Shown in pieces: positions 24,121 through 33,970 of a stretch of 64,000 nucleotides of DNA (position 1 is its first letter; each line of letters opens with the position of its first letter). The DNA comes from Rhodococcus ruber (GTDB taxonomy: Bacteria > Actinomycetota > Actinomycetes > Mycobacteriales > Mycobacteriaceae), in NCBI RefSeq assembly GCF_027270735.1, contig NZ_JAPWIJ010000007.1:1-64000 (forward strand). The letters run 5' to 3'. Position numbers and translations under genes: made by a program. Below the pieces are notes generated by a model. That model saw only the letters and a program-made list of their open reading frames with translations. It searched no databases and was not told the DNA's origin.

Positions 24121-26220
24121 TTATCCCTTCACGTTGGTGATGGAGCGCTGTGCGGCTGCGGTGACGGCCTCCGCCGTGAAGCCGAACTCGCGGAACAGTG
24201 TTGCAGCGTCGGCAGATTCGCCGTAGTGCTCGAGCGAGATGATCTCACCGAAACCACCGACGATCTTCCACCACGGCATAGCGATGCCGGCTTCGATCGA
24301 CACTCGTGCCTTGACCGTCGGCGGGATGACCTGGTCGCGGTAGTTCTGGTCCTGGCTCTCGAACCACTCGACGCACGGCATCGAGACGACGCGGGCGGCG
24401 ATGCCCTGCTCCTCGAGCTGCTTCTGTGCCTCGACGGCGTACTGCAGCTCCGAGCCGGTACCGATCAACACGACGTCCGGAGTCGCCTTGGAGGACTCGA
24501 CGAGGATGTATCCACCCTTGGAGACACCCTCGAAGCTGGTGCCGTCGAGAATCGGGATGCCCTGACGCGTCAGTGCAAGACCGACGGGACCGCTGCTGCT
24601 GGATTTGGCCAGCACGGCTTGCCAGGCGAACGCGGTTTCGTTGGCGTCGCCCGGACGCACGACCGACAGGTTGGGAATCGCCCGCAGTGCCGCGAGGTGC
24701 TCGACCGGCTGGTGCGTCGGGCCGTCCTCGCCGAGGCCGATGGAGTCGTGGGTCCACACGTAGATGGGATCGATGTCCATCAACGACGCGAGCCGAACTG
24801 CCGGTCGCATGTAGTCGCTGAACTGCATGAACGTTCCGCCGTACGCGCGGGTCGGGCCGTGCATGACGATGCCCGAAAGGATGGCACCCATCGCGTGCTC
24901 ACGAATTCCGAAGTGCAGCGTCCGGCCGTACGGCTCGGCATCCCAGTCGTCGGTGGAGATCGACGTGGGGCCGAAGGACTTCGCACCCTTGATCGTGGTG
25001 TTGTTACTTCCTGCGAGGTCGGCCGAGCCGCCCCACAGTTCGGGCAGAACGGGTCCGACGGCGTTGAGGACCTCGCCCGACGCCGCACGCGTCGCGACGG
25101 CCTTGCTGCCGGGCTCCCACGTGGGAAGTACGTCGGTCCAGTTCTCGGGCAACGTGCCTTGGGTCAGGCGGTCCAGCAGCTTCTTGCGCTCGGGTTCGCG
25201 TGCAGCCCAGGCGTCGAACTCGGTGTTCCAGTCGGCGTGAGCCTTGCGGCCACGTTCTTGCAGCTTGCGAGTGTGCCCGATCACCTCGTCGGTGACCTCG
25301 AAGGTCTTGGCGGGGTCGAAATCGAGTGCCTGCTTGACCTTGGCGATTTCCTCGTCGCCGAGCGCAGCACCGTGAACGGCACCGGTATTCATCATGGTGG
25401 GGGCCGGGAAGCCGATGATCGTGCGCAGCACGATGATCGACGGCTTGTCGGTGACGGCCTTGGCCGCCTCGACGGCCTCTTCGATCGCGGTGACGTTCTC
25501 GCCGCCCTCGACCACCTGCACGTGCCAGCCGTAGGCCTCGTAACGTGCAGCCGTGTTCTCGGAGAGTGCAATGTCGGTGGAGTGCTCGATCGAAATCTTG
25601 TTGTCGTCGTAGAACAGGATGAGATTGCCGAGCTGCTGCGTGCCTGCAAGGGAGGACGCCTCGGACGTGACGCCTTCTTCGATGTCGCCATCGGAGGCGA
25701 TCACGTAGATGAAGTGATCGAACGGGCTCTCGCCGAGCGCAGGCTCGGGGTCGAACAGTCCACGCTCGCGGCGTGCGGCCATCGCCATGCCGACGGCCGA
25801 GGCAAGTCCCTGACCCAGCGGTCCGGTGGTGATCTCGACGCCGTCGGTGTGCCGGAATTCCGGGTGTCCGGGGGTCTTCGACTTGTAGGTGCGCAGCGCC
25901 TCGATGTCTGCGAGTTCGAGTCCGAAGCCGCCCAAGTACAGCTGCAGGTACAGGGTCAGGCTCGAGTGTCCGCACGAGAGGACGAACCGGTCGCGACCGA
26001 TCCAGTGCGTGTCGGTGGGATCGTGTCGCATGGTGCGCTGAAAGAGGGTGTAGGCGAGGGGGGCCAGGCTCATCGCGGTTCCTGGGTGGCCGTTGCCGAC
26101 CTTCTGCACTGCGTCCGCTGCCAGAACACGAACGGTGTCGACCGCTCGGGTGTCCAGGTCCGTCCAGTCGCTCGGGTGGTGCGCCGTGGTGAGGACGTCA
26201 ATATCGTTTGTGATCGACAC
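24121..26220 (-). CDS. tkt: Transketolase
   Basis: Thiamine diphosphate enzyme moving two-carbon units between sugar phosphates. The protein is 699 aa from the GTG at 26220 ([10 protein letters not shown]). The frame is open 31 codons further, but AGGAG (minus strand, 26231-26235) precedes this GTG and the family normally starts here. Motifs are [13 protein letters not shown], the ThDP/Mg2+ loop [18 protein letters not shown], and [20 protein letters not shown] in the pyrimidine domain. It is the first gene of the pentose phosphate operon. Confidence 0.96.
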   Translation of the reverse strand: MSITNDIDVLTTAHHPSDWTDLDTRAVDTVRVLAADAVQKVGNGHPGTAMSLAPLAYTLFQRTMRHDPTDTHWIGRDRFVLSCGHSSLTLYLQLYLGGFGLELADIEALRTYKSKTPGHPEFRHTDGVEITTGPLGQGLASAVGMAMAARRERGLFDPEPALGESPFDHFIYVIASDGDIEEGVTSEASSLAGTQQLGNLILFYDDNKISIEHSTDIALSENTAARYEAYGWHVQVVEGGENVTAIEEAVEAAKAVTDKPSIIVLRTIIGFPAPTMMNTGAVHGAALGDEEIAKVKQALDFDPAKTFEVTDEVIGHTRKLQERGRKAHADWNTEFDAWAAREPERKKLLDRLTQGTLPENWTDVLPTWEPGSKAVATRAASGEVLNAVGPVLPELWGGSADLAGSNNTTIKGAKSFGPTSISTDDWDAEPYGRTLHFGIREHAMGAILSGIVMHGPTRAYGGTFMQFSDYMRPAVRLASLMDIDPIYVWTHDSIGLGEDGPTHQPVEHLAALRAIPNLSVVRPGDANETAFAWQAVLAKSSSSGPVGLALTRQGIPILDGTSFEGVSKGGYILVESSKATPDVVLIGTGSELQYAVEAQKQLEEQGIAARVVSMPCVEWFESQDQNYRDQVIPPTVKARVSIEAGIAMPWWKIVGGFGEIISLEHYGESADAATLFREFGFTAEAVTAAAQRSITNVKG

Positions 26221-26636
26221 GAGCAGAAATCTCCTGACATTCGTTCGAGTTGTGGCTCTGTGGAATTCGTCGCTCGGCCGCGACTGCCGTGCGCCTGCAT
26301 CGAGCACGCACATGGTCGGGGCCGAAGGACGTCCTCCACCAGCCTAGTTCTGTCCGACCCTACTGTCGTGCCTTCCCCCGGCCGATTGCGCGCGGGTTAC
26401 TCGCAGACGACATATTCCTCACTTTGGGTGCCCTGCGAATTGGAGGTGCAAACCCTGCCGTCTACCATCGTGTGTAGTAGGTGCACGTGCGTCCGATCCG
26501 TTGGCAGGTTTGCGAATCGTGGCGACCGAACGTGCGCGCTGGCGTCCACGGTCGTCGTGCAGAGTGAACCCGCGTGCCAGTGGCGCGTGAGCAAGTGGCC
26601 CAGCGCCAGAGAATGACAGTCGTGCAAGGAGACGCA
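26221..26636. promoter_or_regulatory. Divergent tkt-ctaB intergenic region
   Basis: 416 bp separating the divergent tkt and ctaB starts. It must hold promoters for both operons. I can point to the tkt ribosome-binding site (AGGAG on the minus strand at 26231-26235) and the ctaB site (AAGGAG at 26626-26631). A small inverted repeat, CTAC-N8-GTAG, lies near 26462-26477. No palindrome or -35/-10 pair was convincing enough to call, and I see no gene here. Confidence 0.4.
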
Positions 26637-27644
26637 GTGCGAATTGGGCAGCAGCCGGGCGGACACGGATTCGCCGGCGGCCCCGGATTCGGAGCCGACG
26701 ATCAGGGTGAGTCGGCGGAGGCCGCACCGGTGACGTCCGCCCCGCGTCGAGCGTTCGCCCTCCTCCTCGCGTACGTCGCGCTGACGAAGCCCCGCGTCAT
26801 CGAACTTCTTCTGGTGACAACCATTCCTGCGATGCTGTTGGCCGACCGCGGTCACGTCGATCCATGGCTGATCCTCACCACGCTCTTCGGTGGGATGCTG
26901 GCTGCAGCCAGTGCGAACACCCTGAACATGGTGGTCGACGCCGATATCGACAAGGTGATGAAGCGGACCGAGAAGCGCCCGCTCGCCCGTGGTGCGATGC
27001 CCGTCTCGCATGCCCTGATCTTCGGGCTCGTACTCGGCGTCTTTTCGTTCTTCTGGTTGTGGGCCACGACAAACCTGCTCAGCGGCGTGCTCGCGGTTGT
27101 GACGATCTGCTTCTACATCTTCGTTTACACATTGATTCTCAAGCGACGCACCTCACAGAACGTGGTGTGGGGCGGCGCGGCCGGATGCATGCCGGTGATG
27201 ATCGGCTGGTCCGCCGTGACCGGAACGATCGGCTGGCAGGCGCTGGTGATGTTCCTGGTCATCTTCCTGTGGACACCGCCGCACACCTGGGCGTTGATGT
27301 TGCGCTACAAGGAGGACTACCAGGCGGCAAACGTGCCGATGTTGCCGGCAGTGGCCTCGGAAACCAAGGTCACCAAGCACATCGTGCTCTACGCGTGGGC
27401 CACCGTTGCCGCCACACTTGCCCTGGCACCGGGCTCGGGCGTCATCTATGCAGTCGTCGCCGTGGCGTCGGGAGCTTGGTTCCTCGTCGTCGCTCACCGC
27501 CTGTACGCGGGAGTTCGAGCCGGAACTCCGGTCAAACCACTGAAGTTGTTCATTCTTTCCAACGAGTATCTGGCACTGGTGTTCTGCGGCCTTGCTGTCG
27601 ACTCGGTGCTCGGGTGGCACACGCTCGCCCAGATCTTCTCCTGA
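26637..27644 (+). CDS. ctaB: Protohaem IX farnesyltransferase
   Basis: UbiA-family prenyltransferase that converts haem B to haem O for cytochrome c oxidase. The 335-aa start at GTG 26637 is chosen because AAGGAG lies 5 nt upstream; earlier in-frame starts lack such a site. The first 40 residues are Gly-rich and cytosolic, followed by about nine transmembrane helices. The prenyl-diphosphate-binding motif is [19 protein letters not shown], and the second motif is [16 protein letters not shown]. CtaA, the next enzyme in the pathway, is encoded about 1.6 kb downstream on the other strand. Confidence 0.94.
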   Translation: MRIGQQPGGHGFAGGPGFGADDQGESAEAAPVTSAPRRAFALLLAYVALTKPRVIELLLVTTIPAMLLADRGHVDPWLILTTLFGGMLAAASANTLNMVVDADIDKVMKRTEKRPLARGAMPVSHALIFGLVLGVFSFFWLWATTNLLSGVLAVVTICFYIFVYTLILKRRTSQNVVWGGAAGCMPVMIGWSAVTGTIGWQALVMFLVIFLWTPPHTWALMLRYKEDYQAANVPMLPAVASETKVTKHIVLYAWATVAATLALAPGSGVIYAVVAVASGAWFLVVAHRLYAGVRAGTPVKPLKLFILSNEYLALVFCGLAVDSVLGWHTLAQIFS

Positions 27645-27667
27645 GCGAGCGTCCGCCGAGAGTCCGA

Positions 27668-28633
27668 TCAGGGAACCAGAACGATGGACCCGGTCGTCTT
27701 GCGTGACTCGAGATCGATATGGGCCTGCGCTGCATCCTCGAGTGCATAGCGTGCACCCACCCGGACCGTGAGCGCTCCACTCGCCATCGCGGCGAACACG
27801 TCACCGGCCCGCCACTCCAGTTCGGCTCGGTCTCGTATGTGATGCGCGAGCGTGGGCCTGGTGAGGAACAGCGAACCCGCACCGTTGAGACGCTGCGGAT
27901 CCATGGGCGGCACCGGACCGCTGGCGGCACCGAACAGCGCCAGCGTGCCTCTGATCCGTAGCGACGCCATGCTGGCCTCGAACGTGTCCGCACCGACGCC
28001 GTCGTACACCGCGTGCACTCCTTCGCCGCCGGTGATGTCGCGAACACGTGCGGCGATGTCGTCGTCGTACCGGAGCACGTGCGCTGCACCGGTCTGTCTG
28101 GAGAGTTCGGCCTTCGCGTCCGTCGACACCGTCGTGATCACGTTCACGCCTTTGGCCACCGCCAGCTGCGTCAAGATCAATCCGACGCCACCCGCTCCGG
28201 CGTGGACGAGCACGGTGTCGCCCCGCTGAGCGGGGTAAGTGGACTCGAGCAGATAGTGCGCCGTCATGCCCTGCAACAGCGCCGACGCGGCCTGATCCGC
28301 CGGAACCCCCTCGGGAACCGCGATGGCCGACGAGGCGTCGACGAGCACGTACTCGGCATAGCTACCGGGCGCTGCGGCCCAGGCGACGCGATCTCCCGGA
28401 GCGAAGTCGGAGACGTCCGAGCCGATCCGATCGATCACCCCTGCCCCCTCGTCGCCGGGAACGTACGGCAGCGCGCGCGGGTACAGGCCGCGGCGGAAGT
28501 AGGTGTCGATGTAGTTGATTCCGATGGCATCGGTCCGCACCAGGATTTGACCAGCTCCAGGTGTCGGTACCGGGAGATCGACGACAGTCAAGACCTCGGG
28601 CCCACCTGTGTTGTCTATTCGAATGGCTCGCAT
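27668..28633 (-). CDS. qor: Zinc-free quinone oxidoreductase (Qor family)
   Basis: NADPH-dependent MDR-family oxidoreductase, probably reducing quinones or enones. The 321-aa product starts at ATG 28633 (MRAIRIDNTGGPEVL); the long upstream extension is compositionally odd and is not used. It shows the GroES-like domain with PGDEGAGVIDRIG, the Rossmann motif VHAGAGGVGLILTQLA, and no zinc-ligand cysteines. It is convergent with ctaB. A near-perfect 16-bp palindrome 70 bp upstream of the start may be an operator. Confidence 0.9.
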   Translation of the reverse strand: MRAIRIDNTGGPEVLTVVDLPVPTPGAGQILVRTDAIGINYIDTYFRRGLYPRALPYVPGDEGAGVIDRIGSDVSDFAPGDRVAWAAAPGSYAEYVLVDASSAIAVPEGVPADQAASALLQGMTAHYLLESTYPAQRGDTVLVHAGAGGVGLILTQLAVAKGVNVITTVSTDAKAELSRQTGAAHVLRYDDDIAARVRDITGGEGVHAVYDGVGADTFEASMASLRIRGTLALFGAASGPVPPMDPQRLNGAGSLFLTRPTLAHHIRDRAELEWRAGDVFAAMASGALTVRVGARYALEDAAQAHIDLESRKTTGSIVLVP

Positions 28634-28702
28634 GAAGACCGTTCTACACGGGCATGCCGAGCCCCGGCACCCGGGTGTGCGTAGTGAGCGCGTTCGACCG
28701 AA

Positions 28703-28718
28703 GTTACCGATCAGTAAC
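28703..28718. promoter_or_regulatory. 16-bp palindrome, candidate TetR-type operator
   Basis: GTTACCGATCAGTAAC agrees with its own reverse complement at 14 of 16 positions (GTTAC-YGATCR-GTAAC). It sits in the 136-bp divergent region between qor and the 28770 gene, 69 bp and 51 bp from the two starts. Such TTAC-N6-GTAA palindromes are typical of TetR-family operators. Which regulator binds it is unknown; none is encoded next to it. Confidence 0.55.
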
Positions 28719-28769
28719 GACTGGGTGGGTCGATGGGGGGTCGGTGAACGGGCTCGGTATCGTGTCCGC

Positions 28770-29141
28770 ATGGCTACCGAAATCGACAGTGCGGGCATCG
28801 AAAAGAACACGTCGAACGATGTCCCCAAGGGAACGCGGGCGGCAGTGAAGAGTTTTCTCGCCGATCACGGCAATTCTGCTCAGGTCGTGATTCAGCCCAT
28901 CGGCCGCGCCGGAACCCGGCTCACCATGGTCGCTGCCGACGGAGTGCTCGGCGATCAGGTGGTTGCCACGCATGCCGTCGCCCGTGCCGTCGTCGACGAG
29001 TTCGACGAACTGACCGAGGCCGAATGGGACCGTGAGCTGGTCAGCTCCGTCAACCCGGCTCCGGGCCATTACGAGAAGATGGCCGGCTGGGTGGCGCGTC
29101 AGAAGAAGTTCCCCACGGCGCGCAATCAGGCAATCGTCTGA
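28770..29141 (+). CDS. Conserved actinobacterial hypothetical protein
   Basis: Soluble 123-aa protein from ATG 28770 (MATEIDSAGIEKNT), with no signal peptide or transmembrane segment. The frame is open further upstream into the qor region, but those residues are low-quality. The sequence has an even mix of charged and hydrophobic residues and a Trp-rich C-terminal half (EAEWDRELVSSVNP, AGWVARQKKFPTARNQ). I do not recognise a domain. It is divergent from qor, shares the palindrome upstream, and is ended by an 18-bp-stem terminator. Confidence 0.7.
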   Translation: MATEIDSAGIEKNTSNDVPKGTRAAVKSFLADHGNSAQVVIQPIGRAGTRLTMVAADGVLGDQVVATHAVARAVVDEFDELTEAEWDRELVSSVNPAPGHYEKMAGWVARQKKFPTARNQAIV

Positions 29142-29208
29142 GCAATAGTCGCGCTGAAAGTTGTTCGATCCGTCGGGAACCATCTCGGTATCCGGTGCGT
29201 CGAAGTCA

Positions 29209-29256
29209 GTGGAGGGGCAGTCGGCCATCTGAGGGGGAGGTCGGCTGCCCCTCCAC
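29209..29256. terminator. 18-bp stem bidirectional terminator
   Basis: The arm 29209-29226 pairs with 29239-29256. The outer 12 bp (GTGGAGGGGCAG with CTGCCCCTCCAC) are perfect and the inner 6 contain two G-T wobbles; the loop is 12 nt. It lies exactly between the convergent 28770 gene and ctaA, so it probably stops both. Confidence 0.8.
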
Positions 29257-29279
29257 CCTGTTCGAAGCCGGACCCGAGT

Positions 29280-30266
29280 TCACGAACCGACCGCGATGCC
29301 CTCGACGTCCGGGGTTCGTGCGGTGTCTACGGGGCCGCGGGCACGGCAGGCGGCCCAGACCGCCGCGGTCGCAGCAGTGCACGCTCCCGCTCCTGCGACG
29401 TGAAAGGCGACGAGCACCGCCGGAACGCCGGTGAAGTACTGCACCAATCCGATCAGAGACTGAGCCAGCACCAACGCGATCAGAACGTGCAGGCGACGTT
29501 TGACTGCGCTCGGCGCACGCACCGCGTACAGCGCGAATCCCAGCCCGACCAGCAGGGCCAGGTAGCCCACCAAGAATTGGGAATGAGCGTGAACGAGTGT
29601 CACGATCTCGATGCCGAGACGTGGCACCGGCTCTTCGATGCTCTTGTCGCCGGCGTGGGGGCCGGCCCCGGTGACCATAGTGCCCGCAATCAGCACACCG
29701 GTCAGGGCGACTCCGGACAGTCCGACGAGTGCACGCAGCGCAGCCGGGACTGTGGGGGTCGACTCGGACGCTTCGTCGCTCTCGCCCACCTTGGCGTAGA
29801 GCAGCGTGGCCAACCAGACCATCGCCATCGAGACGACGAGGTGAATGGCTACCGTCCACCACAGCAGGCCCGTCAATACGGTGAACCCGCCGATCACGGC
29901 CTGCACGACGGTGCCGAGCGGCATCAACCATGCGAAGAAGAGCACCTCGCGGCGCCGACGGGCGCGAACGACTGCCAGTACCACCGCAGCAGCGGAGATG
30001 ACGACGACGAACGCGAGTAGCCGATTACCGAACTCCACGGCCTGATGCAGCACGGGGACCTCGGACACACCGACCGGAGTGAAGCTGCCGGGAAAGCACT
30101 GCGGCCAGGTGGGGCACCCGAGGCCGGAACCGGTCACTCGCACGACTGCACCGGTGACGGCGATGCCGCCCTGGGTCACTATCGCGATGAACGCCAGAAT
30201 TCGCTGCACACGAAGCGACGGAAGAGGAAGGAGATCGACGACGCGCAAGAACGCTCTGTACAGCAC
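29280..30266 (-). CDS. ctaA: Haem A synthase
   Basis: COX15/CtaA family membrane enzyme that oxidises haem O to haem A for aa3-type cytochrome oxidase. The 328-aa product, from GTG 30266 (VLYRAFLRVVDLLP), has about eight transmembrane helices. Conserved features include GAVVRVTGSGLGCPTWPQC, the haem-ligand histidines in VPVLHQAVEFGNR and TLVHAHSQFLVGYL, and the later VAFHVAGAG. The open frame continues to a TTG at 30290. It forms the haem A pair with ctaB. Confidence 0.92.
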   Translation of the reverse strand: MLYRAFLRVVDLLPLPSLRVQRILAFIAIVTQGGIAVTGAVVRVTGSGLGCPTWPQCFPGSFTPVGVSEVPVLHQAVEFGNRLLAFVVVISAAAVVLAVVRARRRREVLFFAWLMPLGTVVQAVIGGFTVLTGLLWWTVAIHLVVSMAMVWLATLLYAKVGESDEASESTPTVPAALRALVGLSGVALTGVLIAGTMVTGAGPHAGDKSIEEPVPRLGIEIVTLVHAHSQFLVGYLALLVGLGFALYAVRAPSAVKRRLHVLIALVLAQSLIGLVQYFTGVPAVLVAFHVAGAGACTAATAAVWAACRARGPVDTARTPDVEGIAVGS

Positions 30267-30321
30267 ACCACGATGGTAAACGCCGATCAACTACACAGCG
30301 TCGTTGGGTGGTGAGGCTGCA

Positions 30322-31122
30322 TCAGGTGAACTTGAACGTGCGGACTGCCAGAGTGCTGCACACCGCTGCCCACACCAGCAGTACGACCACGCCGAACACG
30401 TCGAAGGACGATCCGACGCCTCGGCTCAATGCCTCGCCGAGCGCTCCGGACGGAACGATGCGAGCAACGTTCTGCACGCCTTGGGGAATCTGATCGTCGA
30501 CGAACACCGCGCTGCCGATGCCGAGCATGACGAACCAGGCGATGTTCGCCAACGCCAGCACGATCTCCGCCCTCAACGTGCCGCCGAGCAGCAATCCCAT
30601 GGACGCAAAAGTGACGGTGCCGAGAGCGATGATCACGGCACCGAGCAACAGGCCCGTGGCGGTCGGGCGCCAGCCGAGAGCGACGCCGATGGAGCCGAGC
30701 AGAATCGACTGCAGGATCACGACGATCACTACTGCAGCGGATTTGCCGCCGATGATTCCCCAGCGCGGAAGCGGTGTTGCACCGAGCCGTTTCAGCGCGC
30801 CGTAGCGGCGGTCGAAACCGACCGCGATGGCTTGGCCGGTGAACGCCGTCGACATGATGGCCACCATCATCACCGCAGGCACCACCTGGGCAACTCGGTC
30901 GTCGCCCAGTGCGCCGAACGGCAGCAGAGTGAGGCCGATCAGCAGCGTGATCGGGATGAACATCGTCAGCAGCAACTGTTCGCCGTTGCGTAGCAGCAAC
31001 TTCAGTTCGAGTCGGGTCTGCGCGAACAGCATTCGCGACGCCGAGGCCGGTCGAGGACGAGGCTCGAACAGACCTGTCTCGAATCGGTTGTCGGCGAGCC
31101 GGGCTTCTCTGCGCACCGTCAC
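30322..31122 (-). CDS. ABC exporter permease
   Basis: 266-aa ABC-2 type integral membrane subunit with about six transmembrane helices. The N-terminal 30 residues are cytosolic and Arg-rich. Its start overlaps the stop of the ATP-binding gene by 4 bp, so the two form one exporter. In M. tuberculosis the equivalent pair (Rv1457c-Rv1458c) is annotated as an antibiotic or daunorubicin-type exporter, but the substrate is unknown. Neighbours ctaA and mptB do not settle it. Confidence 0.85.
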   Translation of the reverse strand: MTVRREARLADNRFETGLFEPRPRPASASRMLFAQTRLELKLLLRNGEQLLLTMFIPITLLIGLTLLPFGALGDDRVAQVVPAVMMVAIMSTAFTGQAIAVGFDRRYGALKRLGATPLPRWGIIGGKSAAVVIVVILQSILLGSIGVALGWRPTATGLLLGAVIIALGTVTFASMGLLLGGTLRAEIVLALANIAWFVMLGIGSAVFVDDQIPQGVQNVARIVPSGALGEALSRGVGSSFDVFGVVVLLVWAAVCSTLAVRTFKFT

Positions 31123-32063
31123 TTCCTCAATTCTCTACCGGTCAGTTCGAGAAATACGTCCTCGAGACGGCGCTGATCGACCTGCAACTCGGTGGCCAGG
31201 ACGTCCTGCTGGGCGCACCAGGACGTGACGATCACCAGTATCTGCGGCTCGATCACACCCGACACCACGTAGGACCCGGGCGTCGGTTCCGACGGTACGT
31301 ACCCCGGGGGGAGCGCTGCGTCGAGCATCGACAGTTCGAGACCAGGGGGAGCGGTGAAGCGCAGTTGGCCCTCGGCACCCTGTTTGGTCAGTTCCGACGG
31401 CGATCCCGAAGCGACGACGCGGCCGTTGTCGATGATCGTCAACCGATCCGCCAGCTGTTCGGCCTCGTCCATGAGATGCGTCGTGAGCAGCACGCCCACG
31501 CCGTCGCGCCGCAATGCGTCGATCAGCTCCCACACCAGCAGCCGGGCCTGGGCGTCGAGACCGGCTGTGGGTTCGTCGAGAAATACGAGTTCGGGGCGCC
31601 CTACGATGGCGCACGCCAGCGCGAGCCGCTGCTGCTGTCCGCCGGAAAGGCGCCGATACGGGGTGCGGACAGCCGAGGTCAGACCGAGGCAGTCGAGAAG
31701 CCACGCCGGATCGTGTGGATCGGCCGAGTACGACGCAACGAGCTCGAGCATCTCACCGGCTTTGGAACCGGGATACGCGCCGCCGCCCTGGAGCATGACT
31801 CCGATACGCGGCCTCAGCTGCGCCGACTCTGCGATGGGATCGAGTCCGAGGACGCGTACCGAGCCACTGTCGGGGACGACGAAACCTTCGCACATCTCGA
31901 CGGTGGTGGTCTTGCCTGCACCGTTCGGGCCGAGGAGTGCCAGGACCTCGCCGGGGCCGATATCGAGGCTGAGGCCGTCGACAGCGGTGACGCCGTCGTA
32001 CGACTTGCGTACGTCGCTGAGCTGTACGACAGGTTGCGCCGCTTTCGACGTCCCGGAGATCAC
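31119..32063 (-). CDS. ABC exporter ATP-binding protein
   Basis: 314-aa ATPase partner of the following permease. It carries Walker A LLGPNGAGKTTTVEM, the signature RLSGGQQQRLALA, Walker B ELVFLDEPTAGLDAQ and the H-loop TTHLMDEAEQLADR, then a C-terminal extension of about 90 residues as in drug-exporter (DrrA-like) ATPases. It overlaps mptB by 4 bp and the permease by 4 bp, so mptB, ATPase and permease may be co-transcribed. Confidence 0.9.
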   Translation of the reverse strand: MISGTSKAAQPVVQLSDVRKSYDGVTAVDGLSLDIGPGEVLALLGPNGAGKTTTVEMCEGFVVPDSGSVRVLGLDPIAESAQLRPRIGVMLQGGGAYPGSKAGEMLELVASYSADPHDPAWLLDCLGLTSAVRTPYRRLSGGQQQRLALACAIVGRPELVFLDEPTAGLDAQARLLVWELIDALRRDGVGVLLTTHLMDEAEQLADRLTIIDNGRVVASGSPSELTKQGAEGQLRFTAPPGLELSMLDAALPPGYVPSEPTPGSYVVSGVIEPQILVIVTSWCAQQDVLATELQVDQRRLEDVFLELTGRELRK

Positions 32064-33832
32064 GAGGACTCAGCGTATTCGTCGGCACCCCGGTCGCGTG
32101 CCGGTGGTCCGGTGCGTGTGGGCCACGGCATACGGTTTCGTGTCGACAAATACAACACTGCGATGGTCAGGATCGTCATCACCGCGGCCTGCACGATCTG
32201 GAAGGGCTGGTACTCGCTGCCGTTCGGCATCAGAATCACGCTGACCAGAGCGGAGAAAGCGACCGCAGGTCGACGGAACGACGGCGTCGTGGCCCAGGCC
32301 GCGAGCGGAATCACCGCCCACAGCAGATACCAGGGTTGCACGACCGGAAACAGCAGCACGACTGCGCCGAGAGCGACGCCGAGCGCGCCGACCGGATGCA
32401 ATCGTCCACGCAGAACCGCGATCAGCATGCGGACGACGATGACGCCGGCCACGACGGCCGCGATCGGACGAGTGAGTCCCAACACAGCGGTGGTGTGGTC
32501 ACCCAGACCGAGCAGCACGCCTACGAATCCGGTGCCCAGGCCGAGGATCGTCGGGATCGACATCCAGCTTCGTACGACGCCTGCGGTGCCGAGAGTGTTG
32601 ATCCAACCGAATCCGAGCCCGCTACCCAGACTGACGGCGACTTGGACCGTGACGACGATCGCGCCGAGGAGGACAGCCACGTACACCACGGATCGGAGGG
32701 TGCCACCCCACCGCTTCGACAGTGCCATTCCCACGAAGCCCAACGCGATGAGCGATGGGATCTTGACAGTAGAAGACAGGGCGATCAGGGCGGCTCCGCC
32801 GACGAGGAATGCAATGTCGGTCTTGCGCAGAGACCCCGTGCGTTCGACGGCTCGCAGGGCGAACTCGGTCCCTGCGAGCATGAGCCCGATCATCAGGGCT
32901 TCGTTGTGGATGCCGGCCACCAGATGAAAGAGCAGAAGTGGGTTGGCAGCCCCGAGCCAGAGCGCACTCACCGAGGCCACGCCACAACGCCGTGCCAGCC
33001 GCGGCAGCGCCCAGACGATCAGCGCGACGCCGGCAAGCGCGAGGAGGCGGTGCAGAAAGATGCCTGCGACGATATTCTCGCCGGTCAAGTACGTGATACC
33101 GCGACCCATCCACAGGAACAGCGGACCGTACGGTGCAGGCGTATCGCGCCAGATGGTGGGAACAGTACGAGTCAGCACGTTGTCGACGCCGAGGGCCGTC
33201 GCAGGGCCGACCTCATAGGGGTCGAGTCCGCGCGCGGTGATCTCGCTCTGCGCCAGGTACGAGTAGACGTCACGCGAGAACATCGGCGGCGCAACGCACA
33301 GCGGCAGAATCCACAGCAGCAGAGTGCGGTCCATCTGCGAACGGGACAGTCGCCGCGGAATGTTTCCGGATCGCGTCCGACCCAGGGCGAATCTGCCCAG
33401 CAGCAGCCAGGCGATCACCACGATGACGGTGCCGGTCATCGTGACCGTCAGGGCAGGGGTGGCCATGCGGGACGGCAGGCTCAGGAACCGAACCCCGGCG
33501 ACGGGGTTCTGCAGCACCGGCTGCGCACCGGCACCGAGGGCGCCGATTGTCATCAGCAGTGCCCCCGCCGCCCCGAAACGACGAATGTTGCGGAGCTGAA
33601 CCGTCTCCGCCGGATTCAGCCCGGGCGCTTCTTGTTCGTTTCCGTGCAGCGTGGCCACCACGCCGCCCGGTGGAGTGGGTTCCAGTCCGATGACCCGGCG
33701 TGCGGGGGCCACGACGTACCGGTCGAGAATCTGTCCGAGCGCCGATCTCGAGTCGCCGGTACCGGTCTGCGGACGTGCTCTGCCCGTGAAGCGCGAGCGA
33801 GCGGAGCTCTGCTCACTGTCGGTCGATGGCAC
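32060..33832 (-). CDS. mptB: Alpha-(1->6)-mannopyranosyltransferase MptB-like
   Basis: GT-C family membrane glycosyltransferase that elongates the mannan backbone of lipomannan/lipoarabinomannan using polyprenyl-phosphomannose. The 590-aa product starts at GTG 33832 with a cytosolic N-terminal segment of about 85 residues, then 12 or more transmembrane helices. The first extracytoplasmic region has FSRDVYSYLAQSEITARGLD, resembling the acidic catalytic loop of the family. The placement next to sufR is as in M. tuberculosis. A TACGCT box 6 nt before the GTG suggests a leaderless message. Confidence 0.88.
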   Translation of the reverse strand: MPSTDSEQSSARSRFTGRARPQTGTGDSRSALGQILDRYVVAPARRVIGLEPTPPGGVVATLHGNEQEAPGLNPAETVQLRNIRRFGAAGALLMTIGALGAGAQPVLQNPVAGVRFLSLPSRMATPALTVTMTGTVIVVIAWLLLGRFALGRTRSGNIPRRLSRSQMDRTLLLWILPLCVAPPMFSRDVYSYLAQSEITARGLDPYEVGPATALGVDNVLTRTVPTIWRDTPAPYGPLFLWMGRGITYLTGENIVAGIFLHRLLALAGVALIVWALPRLARRCGVASVSALWLGAANPLLLFHLVAGIHNEALMIGLMLAGTEFALRAVERTGSLRKTDIAFLVGGAALIALSSTVKIPSLIALGFVGMALSKRWGGTLRSVVYVAVLLGAIVVTVQVAVSLGSGLGFGWINTLGTAGVVRSWMSIPTILGLGTGFVGVLLGLGDHTTAVLGLTRPIAAVVAGVIVVRMLIAVLRGRLHPVGALGVALGAVVLLFPVVQPWYLLWAVIPLAAWATTPSFRRPAVAFSALVSVILMPNGSEYQPFQIVQAAVMTILTIAVLYLSTRNRMPWPTRTGPPARDRGADEYAESS

Positions 33833-33948
33833 AGTGGGAGCGTAGCTGTGCTCATGTCCGAGGCCCGCACCGTCCTCCCGACCGAGATGGGACGAGGATC
33901 GCGACCGGCATAGGGCACCCTTGGTGGACCAGGCAAAACAATTCCGTC

Positions 33949-33970
33949 ACACTGGTGTTGTGAAAACAAC
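33949..33970. promoter_or_regulatory. Candidate SufR autoregulatory operator
   Basis: Two overlapping inverted repeats lie at the sufR start codon: ACAC-TG-GTGT (33949-33958) and GTTG-N6-CAAC (33957-33970). SufR proteins are known Fe-S-sensing repressors of their own suf operon and use short inverted repeats. The position over the start is consistent with autorepression, but the mycobacterial consensus could not be checked here. Confidence 0.4.

Noticed and set aside
22561-26616. A 1351-codon open frame on the plus strand opposite zwf, tal and tkt
   Set aside because: The opposite strand carries well-recognised enzymes over the whole length. In GC-rich genomes the antisense frame aligned with third codon positions rarely meets stops, so long shadow frames arise without selection. 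The translation has no recognisable domain.
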